Assembly (NCBI GenBank): GCA_964006375.1
Contig: OZ023262.1
Span: forward strand, 196,045,907-196,109,906
Length of the DNA: 64,000 bases
Source: Tillus elongatus
Lineage: Eukaryota > Arthropoda > Insecta > Coleoptera > Cleridae
Direction of reading: 5' to 3'
Position numbers and translations under genes: made by a program. Below are positions 23,405 through 37,200 of this stretch, piece by piece. A model generated the notes under the pieces. That model was not told the origin of the DNA and did not search any database. It saw only the letters and a list, made by a program, of their open reading frames with translations. Each line of letters opens with the position of its first letter. The stretch's first letter is position 1.

Positions 23405-24503
23405 ACCGCGCTGCTATTATAATAATAATAAGTTTATTATAAGTTTATTTGCAAAAACCATTATAAAAAAAACTATATACGTACATAATATGCATAATAT
23501 AACACCTAGGATATAGTGCAAACAAACAATGTAAACGCCAGTAAAGCTTCAGAAAAAGAGCTGTATGCGGCTGATGCGTTTATAGCAGCAATATTTGAAT
23601 ACATGCATCATCTATTTACTGAAGCAAACCAGAACAAAAAGCACAACGGCTCGTCAACATCCCTGTTTTAAGAGTCAGCAACATCATTGGTATCCTAACT
23701 TAAGGCAACAACTACTTCCGTCTCGACATATGTATTCTTCAGATCAATCATTTGATGAATACGGAGTCGGCTCTCACTCAGTATTCATTTCTTCACTTGT
23801 TGCCTGAACAATACAATGGATTTAGCAGATCTTATATCGCTTGTAAGCAAGTTGAATATCCTCGGACCCAAATACAAGTGGCTTCTTTGTCCCACGGTTT
23901 TAACGAAATGTATTAGGAATTTTCTCCTTTTCTAGTGTCGTACCGATGTTGACAGTGATTGCAGGCACTAATAACTCTCTTCTGGTGCACGAGGAGTTGA
24001 AGGCAATATAGTTGTCTAACATCCTTAAGTTGTGACTCTTTGTATAAACTATCTGTTGGAAACAAATTTGCTTTGCCCAACATGATCTGAGTTATCCATT
24101 TTTGAACTACCACCAGTTTTCTCAAATAATTATTTGTAACCCTGCCCCACGCCACAATTCCGTATGTAGAATGACCCTGAAGTAATGCATTGTATACTGT
24201 TTTCAAATACGTTATATTTAAAACATTTTTCAGAAATTTAAACATCGAAACAAGTCCTCTGATTTTCTTGACAAGGTATGACACATGCACATCCCACCTA
24301 ATATGCCTGTCTAGTATTACACCCAGAAAGCTCACACTATCTGCGTAAGTAAAACCATCACAATGAAAATTGTGCCCGCCAAAAGAAGGAAGATTGTTAC
24401 TGTAACTTGAGAACGGTAGATAGGATGTTTTATTCATATTGGTTGACCAAGATTTGAACTGTAAGTGTCGGGTCCAAGTACTGTGCTCTGAGGAACACCA
24501 CAA
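23405..24503 (-). pseudogene. 5'-truncated Jockey/CR1-like LINE fragment
   Basis: A 196-aa open stretch (23913-24503, minus) is the post-YADD part of a LINE reverse transcriptase: SVSFLGVILDRHIRWDVHV, then NALLQGHSTYGIVAWG, then the typical LYCLQLLVHQKR and RYDTR ending. The 3' end runs to an (ATT)n-type tail (about 23420). The 5' two-thirds, including the catalytic motifs, is missing. Confidence 0.75.
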
Positions 24504-25027
<524 letters not shown>

Positions 25028-25149
25028 TAACTTACTAATCATTATTGGTAATAGTAAACTCAATCTGCATCTGAGTTAAGAGTCTAAAATATTAAAAAAA
25101 AAAGAATGGGACAATAAAAACAACAGATGAACTTTCAGCAAATGTAAAT

Positions 25150-25560
25150 ATATATTTTATACAACATACAAAACAATAACAGTTTCAGTAAATGAAGAAA
25201 AAAAAAACAAAATTCTCATACAGTATAAAAACAAAAATGAATTCTAAATATATACATAAATATAAGCTTCTAAAAAATTAAGCATATATTTAATGCAGCA
25301 CAAACCAATACATTTTCCAACTAATCCTAAATTTATAGAAAAAACAAAGTCTCATAATATCAATTTAAAACTAAAAATGAATTCCAAAGGTGTAGGTAAA
25401 TGCAAACTTTTAAAAAATGTCAACATGTATTTTATCGACCACAAAACAATATTTTTTTCAGTAAACACTAAATAAAAAATTAAAAAAATTCTCATAATAC
25501 AAATCTAAAAATAAAAATGAATTTAAAACATATGCATAATCTTGCTGGAATTTGTAAACA
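25150..25560. repeat. Imperfect tandem repeat, about 139-bp unit, three copies
   Basis: CTCATA followed about 20 bp later by AAAAATGAATT recurs at about 25213, 25352 and 25491, each with similar downstream AT-rich sequence. No coding role is apparent. Confidence 0.55.
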
Positions 25561-25772
25561 CAGAAACAACAATGATCCCATATTGTCTACATTAATTAAA
25601 AGTTAAGCTGTAAATTTTCATTTCTTTAGTGAAATATGCTTTTTGTCATTTCTCTGTTTCCGCTGTCTTGCTTGATGGAACCACTCCGAACCAGAAATTT
25701 CACAGCCTTTTTCTTTTAGTTGGATGTTCTGCAGAATTGCATCTGAAATTTCAAAAACGAGCTGTTAGAAAA

Positions 25773-25884
25773 ATTGGTATTATTTTTATTGTTGTTTTAT
25801 TAAAACACTGTGTCAACCTTTGAGTCAAATTGGTATTATTTTTATTGTTGTTTCATTAAAACACTGTGTCAACCTTTGAATGCA
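25773..25884. repeat. 56-bp tandem duplication
   Basis: Two near-identical units start at 25773 and 25829 (ATTGGTATTATTTTTATTG to CTGTGTCAACCTTTGA) and differ by one or two bases, indicating a recent local duplication. Confidence 0.8.
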
Positions 25885-26530
25885 CTGGAGGTATGGATGG
25901 AAATATTGAAGACATAATGATGATATTACTAATGCATCATCAACAATATTTTTAGGTAGTGGGAATTGATTAATACCGGAAGTCGAATTCGGCTCGACAT
26001 ATGGAAAAGTTTCAACTTCCCTATATTATTTTTATTGCAATCTAAAATTATTTCCCTATATGGCAATGAAGCATAACTGTTAATTTGTTTGTCTTTTTGG
26101 TTTCTCGTCTTTTTTGTCTATATGAAATCAGTGAAATTACCTTTTGACATTTTACATTAAGAAATGGACGAAAATAAAATTATCTAAATCAAATAGTTAA
26201 CATAAACACATCAGCATAACAATTGTTTCTTACGTTGTGCAAACACAAAAGTAATTCTGATCATGAAATGCGGATTGATAAAAGTTGGTGCTAACTCTTG
26301 ACAAAACCAGTGACACAATAACAGATACGTTCAGTAAACATTTTGTCTAGATTCGCGATTTAAGCAGATAATTTTCTGTGGCGGTTTCACTGCTACTGCC
26401 TACTGCCATGTGAAATCCATGTACATAAATGCTGTATTGTTTGTAAACAATCGATTTGATTTGTCAAACATATTAGATGTTCATCATATAATAAGTAGGT
26501 ATACACTTAATCTAGGAAATGTACTTACTC
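25885..26530. other. AT-rich stretch, nothing recognised
   Basis: Short ORFs only; no recognisable motifs or family repeats. Confidence 0.35.
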
Positions 26531-26535
26531 ACATT

Positions 26536-27126
26536 TTATGTTGCTATGGAACCGTTTTCGCGGCGAGCTCCCTTCACCTCAGTGGGGTTTTTCTTTATTT
26601 TGCATTTTTTTTTAACAGTGGTGTAGACACCATTAGAATTACTTGCATTTTTGTCCACCAATGATTGAAAGTAATTGGTTTTAGCTATCCTAATCAAGTT
26701 ATTTTGTATATTTATGTATCTATTAAAATCTTCCCAACATATTTGGAGTTCCGAATGATTTCTTGCTTTTCTGTACAATTTATCCTTTGTGTTTATTTAC
26801 TCTACCAAAGCACTTGCTATCCTTTATTTTTTCCTTTTCTATTTAAATTTTAGTCTTACCCTCCTTGCGCAATTATCAATATGATGTTTCAACTTTCCTA
26901 TAATATATAATAAGTGAGTGGCTATATTTATATCTTTAGCTAAATAAACTTCCAACCAGTTTTCTTGCCCTAGATTGTCTTTTAATGTCTTGTGATCAAG
27001 AAAAGTTTTATAGTTCTGCCTAAGCGATTTGATATCCTTCCCTACATGCAAAAATCCATCGTCCCAAAGCTTGACAGCTGCTGCGCTGCCAAAGCCCAAA
27101 TTAAAGTTTTTATAACAGTAGTTCAA
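26536..27126 (-). pseudogene. LINE endonuclease/linker fragment, minus strand
   Basis: Minus-strand segments at 26839-27126 (LKHHIDNCARRVRLKF) and 26536-26778 (YRKARNHSELQICWEDFNRY, KNASNSNGVYTTVKK) resemble the region between endonuclease and reverse transcriptase in Jockey-like LINEs. No catalytic motif is retained. The family call is by general pattern only. Confidence 0.5.
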
Positions 27127-27179
27127 GTGTACTGTAATAACGACGTTTGATGGATATCTGATCGGGACGAAATTTTGAA

Positions 27180-27505
27180 AAGTTCGGGACGCAGCAAGTG
27201 CATTATGCTAGTGCATTTTCATAAAAATGTTTTTAATAGCAAATATGTGTATTTTTTTTTTCAGAAAGCAGGCATCAAATTTGATTACCAGTATAACATA
27301 TATAGTAAAAACAATGTGCCATGTTTCATCAAAATAACTTTATTTTTTGAGAACGTACAAACATTTCCGAAAGTAAACTTAAAGTGTAACCGAAAAAATC
27401 CGTTTCTTGGTCAACCTTATAGGTTAATAGCAAATAGAGTTTTTCAAATATGAAGCATTTAATCAAAATACGCTACGATAAAGCACTTGCTGCGTCCAGA
27501 ATTTC
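27180..27505. repeat. MITE with about 45-bp terminal inverted repeats
   Basis: Begins with GGGACGCAGCAAGTGC and ends with GCACTTGCTGCGTCC; the following 'tttcataaaaatg' is also mirrored. About 320 bp, non-coding. This is one of the best-preserved copies of the family. Confidence 0.7.
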
Positions 27506-27589
27506 TTTACTTACAAACATGCATTACATTTCGATGGAAAATGCAAAAAATCAATAACATAAGACGTGTTCGATTAAAAAAAAATTATT

Positions 27590-27760
27590 TGTATCACCAA
27601 CGACTTATGGGCCAGCCAGTGATTGTAGAAATTATTTTTTAAGATGTAGCTCAAAACACCTTATAATTAATTAATGTATACAATTTTTTTTTCATACCTT
27701 GTAGAATAACGGATATATTGAACTTTATTGATTTTTTTACGAAAATTCGACAAAAGTTAT
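27590..27760. repeat. Dispersed repeat C (ACGACTTATGGGCC family)
   Basis: The segment with ACGACTTATGGGCC, 'aagatgtagctcaa' and 'ataacggatatattgaac' recurs at 63835-63960 and, inverted, at 51700-51830. Confidence 0.6.
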
Positions 27761-27764
27761 ATAC

Positions 27765-28228
27765 CATTAAACGATAAACTTTATAGCTAAGACTACTACT
27801 AAGCATCAGAGAAAGCGTCTATTTGAAATGAATTTTCTGGAAACATTTTAGTAAAATGAAGGACAATGACGGTTGAAACTAAAACTTCAGGGTTTGTAAA
27901 ACATTCTTCTCGAGACATTTTCTTTCCATAGCCCGTATTAGATTCAAGTTATTTGCCTAAATGTTGCCAATTTTGACGTTTTAAATTGTCACTTTGACGT
28001 TTTGAGGAAAACCCCAATTTATGTTTCTTTAAATGCCCATAACTTTTTTGTCTTTTGACCTACAGCGCTAACCAAATTCGGTTGCCCTTACTTTGTTATT
28101 TCTAGAGATATAAATTTTATTTCTAAAGAATTTTTCTGGCTAACGAACTTATCCAAGCCACTTACAAAAGGAAGGTATTCACCAAATTTTCTCAAAATCG
28201 GCGCATTATTTTTTGAGTTATCAGTGTG

Positions 28229-28240
<12 letters not shown>
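27765..28240. repeat. Dispersed repeat B, about 500 bp, ending in a TA array
   Basis: Shares long homology with 63020-63570 and, inverted, with 30480-30830 and 55330-55785. Shared blocks include GCATCAGAGAAAG, 'tctatttgaaatgaattttctg', TTTTGACGTTTT and GCTAACGAACTTATCCAAG. No ORF is conserved. Confidence 0.7.

Positions 28241-28296
<56 letters not shown>
28234..28296. repeat. (TA)n microsatellite
   Basis: About 31 TA units; ORFs through it are artefacts. Confidence 0.95.
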
Positions 28297-28298
<2 letters not shown>

Positions 28299-28299
28299 A

Positions 28300-29175
28300 T
28301 TATATAAATATATAAAAATCAAAACTGACACCGGATATGTGTTCTAGGGGGCCTAATTAGCGCTTATTTAAAGAAATTTTTTCAAAACTCAACAGTCGGG
28401 ATCTCCTCATTAGTTAATTTTTTTTAAAGAAAATTCACTAATATACGTATGCTTACATAAACAATTTATTATTATTTATTAATTTTTGTTTATTATTATT
28501 AAGATGTTTTATTGACTTAAATTTAACAGGGTGTTCCAGAAAGAGGCACAAGTATGTTCCAAACTAATATTTGTTATTGGTAAAAAATTTTAACAGAATA
28601 ATGCAGAAAGTGTAACGTTAGAATATGTGCTCTATTACATTCTCTTAAATGTGGATATTGCTTTCTTATAAGGATCCTCTCATTTTGGGCACGGTAAATC
28701 AATCTATCATATTCTTTAGGAACACAATTCAGACCACAATAATAACAGAATAATGATACAATATATGCATGCAGATATGTCGGTTGTATAGCTCTCACAT
28801 TATTATATTGTTCAGCAGCAATTCAACAAGAATGTTGTATACCAACCAACCACAAGAATATAAACAGGAAGGACGGTCATCGTGCAACAATAGCTGTTTT
28901 CAAAGCTGCTGACCTCCGACCCCGACCATAAGTCTTCATTTTCATGCCTAACCAGTAAGTAATAATTTGTAGTGGTTTTGTTGTTTGGAACAACGCTCAT
29001 AACTGACCCGGATATCACTCTAGGCTTACGTTATGTCATGAATATACATACATGCGGTTTTTTGTCAGATAATGACATTATTTTTAACACGTATAATAAT
29101 ATGGATGCCAGGAATTGTTTTATACTGGCAAGCAGAATAACATCTGTGTTTTAGTGAACTTTGTTAAAAAAATGC

Positions 29176-29178
<3 letters not shown>
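28300..29178. other. Unassigned sequence
   Basis: Contains 'gggtgttccagaaagaggcac' near 28531 and a 74-codon minus-strand ORF (28574-28798) with no recognisable motif. It may be a fragment of an unidentified transposon. Confidence 0.3.

Positions 29179-30973
<1,795 letters not shown>

Positions 30974-31032
<59 letters not shown>
30974..31032. repeat. (TA)n array at the left Polinton boundary
   Basis: TA array with its last TATATA (31027-31032) acting as target duplication. The array resumes after the element at 50145. Confidence 0.9.
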
Positions 31033-31034
<2 letters not shown>

Positions 31035-31278
31035 TAGGTATAGATGGTATGTTCTGGAACCACCACCGCCACTCCACCACCGGTGGTGGAGGTGGAGGTG
31101 GTGGAACTGACCAGACCCGACGGCCCCCGACCAGACCGGTGGTGGACCCGACGGCCCCCGAGCACCTCCACCACCTGACTTCGTATTTAACTCGAACAAG
31201 TAGCGAACTAACCTGAGATGGCGTATTCAAAAGCCAACTAACCTGTATTAAGCAAACGAGGAGTCACCAGTTAAAATA
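31033..31278. repeat. Left terminal inverted repeat, outer part
   Basis: Reverse complement of about 49890-50144 up to CACCAGTTAAA. Contains a GC-rich ~31-bp minisatellite unit (CGACGGCCCCCGACCAGACC core) in about 2 copies, against about 3 at the right end. It then breaks off into unrelated sequence. Confidence 0.9.
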
Positions 31279-32605
31279 ACATGCGTAATAAAAAAGTAAT
31301 TAGTAATAAACCACATGCCAAAGACTAACCTGGTTATTAAAATCAAATCAATTTAAAAGTATCTCATTAGAATTAATATAAAGAACGTCGTATGTAGGAT
31401 GAAAATTAAGTCGATCGAATTAAATAAAGCGAAACACTTGTGATAACGGCTAATCAGCTGGCGTAAATGTTACACCAGCTGATTAGCCGTTATCACAAGT
31501 GTTTCCGCTTTAGGTGAATAGCCTGCTATTATTAACAGTTTAAATCGCCAGTCAGGCGCGATCATGACAATTATGTGTTTAATAATTTTTGGAATCTTAC
31601 CTAAAATGCATCAGATGTTTAAGTGTATTACTGTTTGCTTACCAAAATGTGTCTAGTTTTTGTGAAAAATCAGAACTAAAACGTTTTACGAAAAGAAGCT
31701 AAGTCTGGAGGCAATGACTAAGTCTGGTGAGTTGGTCTACTAATTTTTGAGATAGAAATGAGCTTAAAACCTGGGTACAGCAAGTGCTTTATGGTAGTGA
31801 ATTTTCAGATAAATTTAAATAGAAGTAAAAACCTTTTTATATTTTATCCAATACTGACGGCTTTAATATTATGAGACGACTGTTTCACAGTTTTTGATAT
31901 AGAAATGAGCCTAAAACCTGAGTACAGCAAGTGCGTTATGCTAGCGAATTTTCATATAAATTTTCTGACGCTAAATAATCTGATACAAAATATTTTCGCA
32001 TTGTTTTTGCTATATAGTTTTTATATCGCAAACGTACGAGTGTTATACAAATGAGCTTAAAACTTGAAGACAGCAAGTGCTTTATGGTAGTGAATTTTTA
32101 TATAAAGCTTCTGACGCTAAATATTTGTAAATTTCCAGAGAAAGCAGTTAATACAAAAATATTTTATTATAACGGAAACCCACCTAATTTGTTTATCATA
32201 ACTTTTCTTGATATGATGCATGTAGACAGGCTGTTTTTCGAAAATTTAAACCGCAAGCAATTGTGCACTTTCGATAATCTAACCACTGAGGATGTTTTTC
32301 GAAATAGATATCGCAATGCCCTTTAGCGGATCTTGGAGACGACAAAAATAATGATAAATCCACTGAGGATGTAGACCGCACAGACGTTCGCGCCGAGCGC
32401 AGATATTATTGCATGTATAGAAAAATAACCTCGGTTCTAGGGACATCTGAAGAAATTTTTCAAAGGCTTGTTGAATTTAAAAATTTAGGTTTTTAGGATT
32501 TGAAGCGAAATATTGATTATAGAAAAACTGTGTTACCTAAAAATGTTTTAAGGCTAGTGTATGCATCCAAGAAATTTTTATTAGTTGGTTGAAACACTAG
32601 ATGTA
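31279..32605. repeat. Foreign 1.3-kb segment splitting the left inverted repeat
   Basis: This stretch has no counterpart at the right end. It is bounded by two copies of a ~45-bp terminal-repeat block (CAAAAGCCAACTAACCTGTA at 31229 and 32613). It contains a perfect-looking palindrome and three partial copies of the genomic MITE signature (about 31777, 31920 and 32063). No gene is visible. Confidence 0.75.
31432..31504. repeat. Long hairpin (35-bp arms, 3-nt loop)
   Basis: Arms 31432-31466 and 31470-31504 are complementary with one mismatch (core CGGCTAATCAGCTGG). Pairing extends outward past a 1-nt bulge through AAAGCG/CGCTTT. Confidence 0.9.
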
Positions 32606-32735
32606 AATTCAAAAGCCAACTAACCTGTATTATGCAAACGAGGAATCACCATTTAAATGACGTGTGTAAATATGGTGGCTAGCGCATGCGTACAAGTAAT
32701 TTGTTATTTATGCATTAAAGTCCTACGTGTTTGGT
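32606..32735. repeat. Left terminal inverted repeat, inner part
   Basis: Reverse complement of about 49806-49930, including GCTAGCGCATGCGTAC and 'taaagtcctacgtgtttggt'. It includes a ~12-bp insertion (about 32663) absent from the right copy and repeats about 45 bp of the outer part. Confidence 0.85.
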
Positions 32736-32835
32736 ATTAAATGAATCGTCTTGATTCACATATTAAGTTAAAAGCAATAAAACTCAACACGGCAACAAAG
32801 CTCAGCTGTAAGAGTAATAATAATAATTAGATAAG

Positions 32836-32843
32836 TATAAAAG
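32836..32843 (+). promoter_or_regulatory. TATA box of the 308-aa gene
   Basis: TATAAAAG lies about 60 nt upstream of the ATG at 32898. The predicted start of transcription near 32866 overlaps 'gcatttagttg'. Confidence 0.55.
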
Positions 32844-32897
32844 TTGAGAATTTCAAACGGAGCATTTAGTTGAAAACTGAAGCAGAACGAGTATAAT

Positions 32898-33824
32898 ATG
32901 GTGAACAACGGTAGAAAACGAAAATCTGCTAAAGCAGAAAATAGTGGTGGTAAAAAACTTAAAGTGCTACAAGACGTCTTACTGGGTAATGCAATAGAAA
33001 GTATTATTCCAAAAGAAGAACCAAAAACGTTGGAAAACATGATAAGTGAACTATGTACATTATATCCAACAGCAGAGGTTGATGAGCAGCAGAATCAAGC
33101 TATAGAAAATATAATTAATGCAGCATATCCAACAAACCTACAAACACCCTATCAGCCTACGCAAGAAGATATTTTCAATCAGAAGCTGGTAGAAATCAAT
33201 AATAAAAGCATCGAGAAAAAATTGAAAACAGAAGACTGTGAACTGATGTGTCAAACAACTTTTTCTCTTACGTCGAACGGCGAGAAGCTGCTTATCATTG
33301 GCGTTAATCCAGTTTTAAATTTTTTGCCGTTAATTAAATTATCTCAGAAGAACTGTAATATGCCTGTGTTTTTTGATGTGTGGACATTTGAAGAATTTTT
33401 AAACGTATTACCTACGATAATTTCCAATTTGGAAAACAAATCTATAGAAACTAGTGAAACATATACTTTAACCAATTATCTTGTTAAATCACAAAGAAAA
33501 ACTGTAAGTTTTAAGCTGAAACTATGTGGTAAGGAATATGTAATTAATTTTAACTTGTCAATTCAATCACTTAAAATACTAGAAGATATCGGTTGTGTAG
33601 CTAAAGATTTATTGTTAGAACTAAGCTGTAAAAGTTTCTTTAATTTGGAGATGTTTGCTGATGATTTAAGGACCGAATTAGCTAAATTTAGAGACATTTC
33701 CCTAATTAGATGTGCCTTTTTCGTAGCTAGAGAAAGATATAGTGATACTTTAAGCATGGTATGTGAATTTGTTACAAAATACCAACACGTACTTAATGAT
33801 ATTGTAAACCACCGCAAATTTTAA
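32898..33824 (+). CDS. Polinton accessory protein of unknown function (308 aa)
   Basis: First gene inside the left terminus. The N-terminus is basic and looks like a nuclear-localisation signal (NNGRKRKSAKAENSGGKKLK, residues 3-22), followed by an acidic/polar stretch to about 100. A folded C-terminal two-thirds rich in hydrophobic beta/alpha patterns follows (LIIGVNPVLNFLPLIKL; FFDVWTFEEFLNVLPTI). I do not recognise the family. Its position and nuclear signal suggest a DNA-associated or regulatory role, but that is inference. A weak order-of-motifs resemblance to the protein at 48184-49080 (an aromatic-rich F..F helix followed by strand patterns) is noted. It has its own TATA box and an AATAAA 14 nt after the stop. 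Confidence 0.8.
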   Translation: MVNNGRKRKSAKAENSGGKKLKVLQDVLLGNAIESIIPKEEPKTLENMISELCTLYPTAEVDEQQNQAIENIINAAYPTNLQTPYQPTQEDIFNQKLVEINNKSIEKKLKTEDCELMCQTTFSLTSNGEKLLIIGVNPVLNFLPLIKLSQKNCNMPVFFDVWTFEEFLNVLPTIISNLENKSIETSETYTLTNYLVKSQRKTVSFKLKLCGKEYVINFNLSIQSLKILEDIGCVAKDLLLELSCKSFFNLEMFADDLRTELAKFRDISLIRCAFFVARERYSDTLSMVCEFVTKYQHVLNDIVNHRKF

Positions 33825-33837
33825 ATGTATAAATTGT

Positions 33838-33843
33838 AATAAA
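33838..33843 (+). terminator. Poly(A) signal of the 308-aa gene
   Basis: AATAAA 14 nt after the stop codon. Confidence 0.6.
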
Positions 33844-33919
33844 GAAATTATGAAAAATATTAGTTTTTATTGAATAATTTTTACAAGGATATGTGTCAAC
33901 ACTGTTTAAAAATAAAAAA

Positions 33920-34090
33920 TCTGAGAACACTATCTACATCCTCCGGAAAACACATTAGGACCAGATGTTTCCAACGACTAATTAACCGCTATCTACATCC
34001 TCCAGAAACTCTATAGGATGTTTCCAACGACTAATTAACCACTATCTACATCCTACAGAGTTTCTGAAGGATGTAGATAGTGGTTAACAG
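33920..34090. repeat. Short tandem repeat plus hairpin upstream of the polymerase gene
   Basis: CTATCTACATCCT recurs at about 33929, 33990 and 34042 (spacing about 50-60 bp) with the shared 'tttccaacgactaattaacc'. The last copy forms an 18-bp hairpin (34037-34054 with 34068-34085, AACCACTATCTACATCCT). It lies between the poly(A) site of one gene and the TATA box of the next. Confidence 0.75.
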
Positions 34091-34156
34091 TTAATTTCGC
34101 AAAAACTTGCGTCAGCTATGAGGTTTCATACACGTGTGGGAGGGTTTGAGTAATCA

Positions 34157-34164
34157 TATAAAAG
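34157..34164 (+). promoter_or_regulatory. TATA box of the polymerase gene
   Basis: TATAAAAG about 80 nt upstream of the ATG (34237). The arthropod initiator TCAGT follows at 34197-34201. Confidence 0.6.
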
Positions 34165-34236
34165 CTGAAGTCGCAGACAGGCAACAACAGTCACAGTCAG
34201 TTCGTGAAAACTTCCTCATTTGTGTTAGTTGCAAAA

Positions 34237-37200
34237 ATGGGTGTATTCAAGTGCGAGCAATGCAGCAGGCAATACACACGCAAAGATTCGATGAAACGGC
34301 ACATGTTAAACTGCGGCTCCAACTCCAATTTGTTTTTCTGTCCTTTCTGCTTGTGTGTATTCTCCAGAAAGGACAGACTTGGAGCTCACATCAAGAGGAT
34401 CCATAGAGCAGGTAGATGCACTGTTTAATTAATTTTCTGTATATTCTCTTAAAATATTTTTCAAACTTTTTTCTCATACAATCAGAAAATCTAAAACGCA
34501 TCTGATTTTTTCTAAATATTAAATGTATTGTGTTAAATAGATTAGAAACAAGGTACAAGTTTCTAACTGTATAGGCTATGAATATTTTCTCATACAAGCA
34601 CAAAGTCTTCCACAATAAAACAAATTTTTTTATGAATGTTATATTTTTCAATTTCAGAAATCACAGCAGAGCCGCAACCATCAACATCAACAGAGCCACA
34701 ACCAGTAGCATCTACTAGTAACCCTCAGCCATCAACTAGCGGGGTGAAGCGGCAGTCCACCACTACCGAACAAGAGCCGCCTAACAAGGTAGCAAGGACC
34801 ACCAGATGTTTCATCTGCATGATAGATATTCCAAAAGTAAGTTTCTACATTTATCGAGTGTTGCAGCTATCTGTCTTATATGTGTTTCAACATAGTATAT
34901 ATCTGAGATTTACTGTCTTGTTTATTACAGGCAGCATTCCCAGGCCATCTTCGAAGTCTCCAACACAAGAACCAAGCTTGTATCGACGGAGAAGATGGTG
35001 TTCAGCTGATTAAACATGCATTTAATACAAAGCTGACAACATTCAGGATTCCTGCAGAGGGTGTAGCGATTGACATCGATGAATTCCTACAGTACGCCCG
35101 ACCAAAAGTTCTGCAGACTGTAGGAAAGAAGATGGAGCAGCTCGGGTGTGTGAAAATCAATCTAGAGCTCTTTGGTTTATACCGGCTGCCGTTGAAAGAG
35201 CTCGAAGACATAAAAAGTTTCAACACCCAAACAACACCAATCGTTACACTGGGGGAGGCCGTTGGAGTAGTGGAGAGTTTGGAGGACATCGTGAAGACCA
35301 AAGCTGTAGAGTTCCAGCACCATGAAAGTGGTAAGTTAAATATTTTAACAAGAATGTATTTAAAAGATTTTGACTACCGGAATGTATACATAAAAATTGA
35401 AACATTTTACACAGGTGTCCTATTAAAAAATGTCGTACGCATATGCTTATACTATCCTTCGATTTTCAGGTTGGGTGCTCCAAAAATGGCTTTGGTTGGA
35501 AGTTAGTGTTGCCAAATTTTCTCCACTAGCAGGCAATTCATACATGGGCCTGCCAAAGTGCATTATGGATAAAAAGGCTTGTGTAAATATCCAAAATGAA
35601 GACAATCAGTGCTTTAAGTGGTCCATCCTTGCAGCGCTACACCCCACTGAAGATAATCCACATCGCTTATCTCATTATTTACCATATGAGAACGAATTGG
35701 ATTTTACAGGTATTGAATTTCCCGTTTCTTTAAATCAAATTAGTCAGTTTGAACAGCAAAACAATATTTCTATCAATGTTTACGGGTTGGATAAAGATTT
35801 TAACAACGGTAAATTTAATTACGAAATTTGTGGACCTTTATATTTTACTACTTCTCGCAAGACCAGACATATTAACTTATTATTGTTAACAGATGAAATT
35901 GAAAGCAACACTCATTATTGTTTAATTAAAGATATGTCTCGTCTTGTGAGAAGTCAAATATCTAAACATACATGTAAAAAATTCCTTTGTGATGGTTGTT
36001 TAGTCTTTTTTGGAACAGAAGCAAAATTAGTTGAGCATCAGAAATTCGATTGTAATCATGTTAGAGTAAATTTACCAACAACTGAGATGCGGAAGGATAA
36101 ATATGGTAAATACACACCCGAGAATTTACTTAGATTTGTCGATTTTGAAAAGAAAATGCGTGTTCCTTTCGTTGTGTATGCTGATTTTGAGAGTCTTTTG
36201 TCCCCTTTAGAAACTGAACATCCTCAAAATTGTTGCGAGTCATTCACACAAAAGACTCACAAACACATACCGTATTCGTTCGCGTACTACATTAAATGTT
36301 CTTTTGACGACTCGCTATCAAAATTTGTCACTTACCGTGGTCAGGACGCCGCGAGCGTTTTTGTAGAGCGCTTAGAAAATGATGTTAGAGAGATTTATCA
36401 AAACCATATAAGCAAAGTTTGGCCAATAACACCGTTAACCGATGAACAAGAGCGCGAATTTCAAAATTCTAATTTATGTCACATTTGTGAAAGATCTTTC
36501 GGTCCCGATGAGGAGAAGGTTCGTGACCACGACCATTTGCTCGAATTCAATAATTATCGCGGTCCGGCTCACTCCATCTGCAATCTAAATTATCAAGTTC
36601 CTAAATTCATTCCGGTATTGTTTCATAATCTCTCAGGGTATGATGCGCATCTCTTCATCAAAGAGTTGGCAGAGTACGAGTCAAAAGTAGATGTCATCGC
36701 TCAAAACAAAGAGCGGTACATCACTTTTAGTAAACATGTTTTGGTTCATCAAGAGGAGTCGGAAGATGGGACAACGAAAAAAACCCACATTAAACTTAGA
36801 TTTTTGGATTCGTTTAGATTTATGGCTAAAAGTTTAGAAAAATTAGCAAAAAATTTAGAAGACAGTCAGTGTAGGGAAGTCAAAAAATATTTCGCAGATG
36901 TAAACAAGTTTAATTTAATTCGGCAGAAGGGTGTATTTCCATATTCGTATGTAGACTCCTTTGATAAATTAAATGAGACTAAGCTTCCATCGCAGTCTGG
37001 ATTTTATGATAATCTAAGAGGTGAACACATTATGCAGTCTGATTATGAGCGTGCGTGTAAGGTGTGGCAGACGTTTGAGTGTAGAACTTTAGGGGTTTAT
37101 TCGGATCTCTACTTAAAATCGGACGTGTTACTTTTAGCTGATGTGTTTGAGAATTTTAGGAATGTTTGTTTTGAGGTGTACAATCTCGATCCTTGTCAGC

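Noticed and set aside
28574..29018. Possible gene from the 74- and 68-codon minus ORFs
   Set aside because: No recognisable motif and no mutual continuity; left as unassigned sequence.
34134..34406. 90-codon ORF overlapping polymerase exon 1
   Set aside because: A frame shadow; the alternative frame encodes two clear C2H2 fingers.
35430..35469. ATG at 35430 as the polymerase start
   Set aside because: It lies in intron 3. The upstream exons carry conserved fingers and a domain matched by the standalone paralogue, with consistent splice phases.
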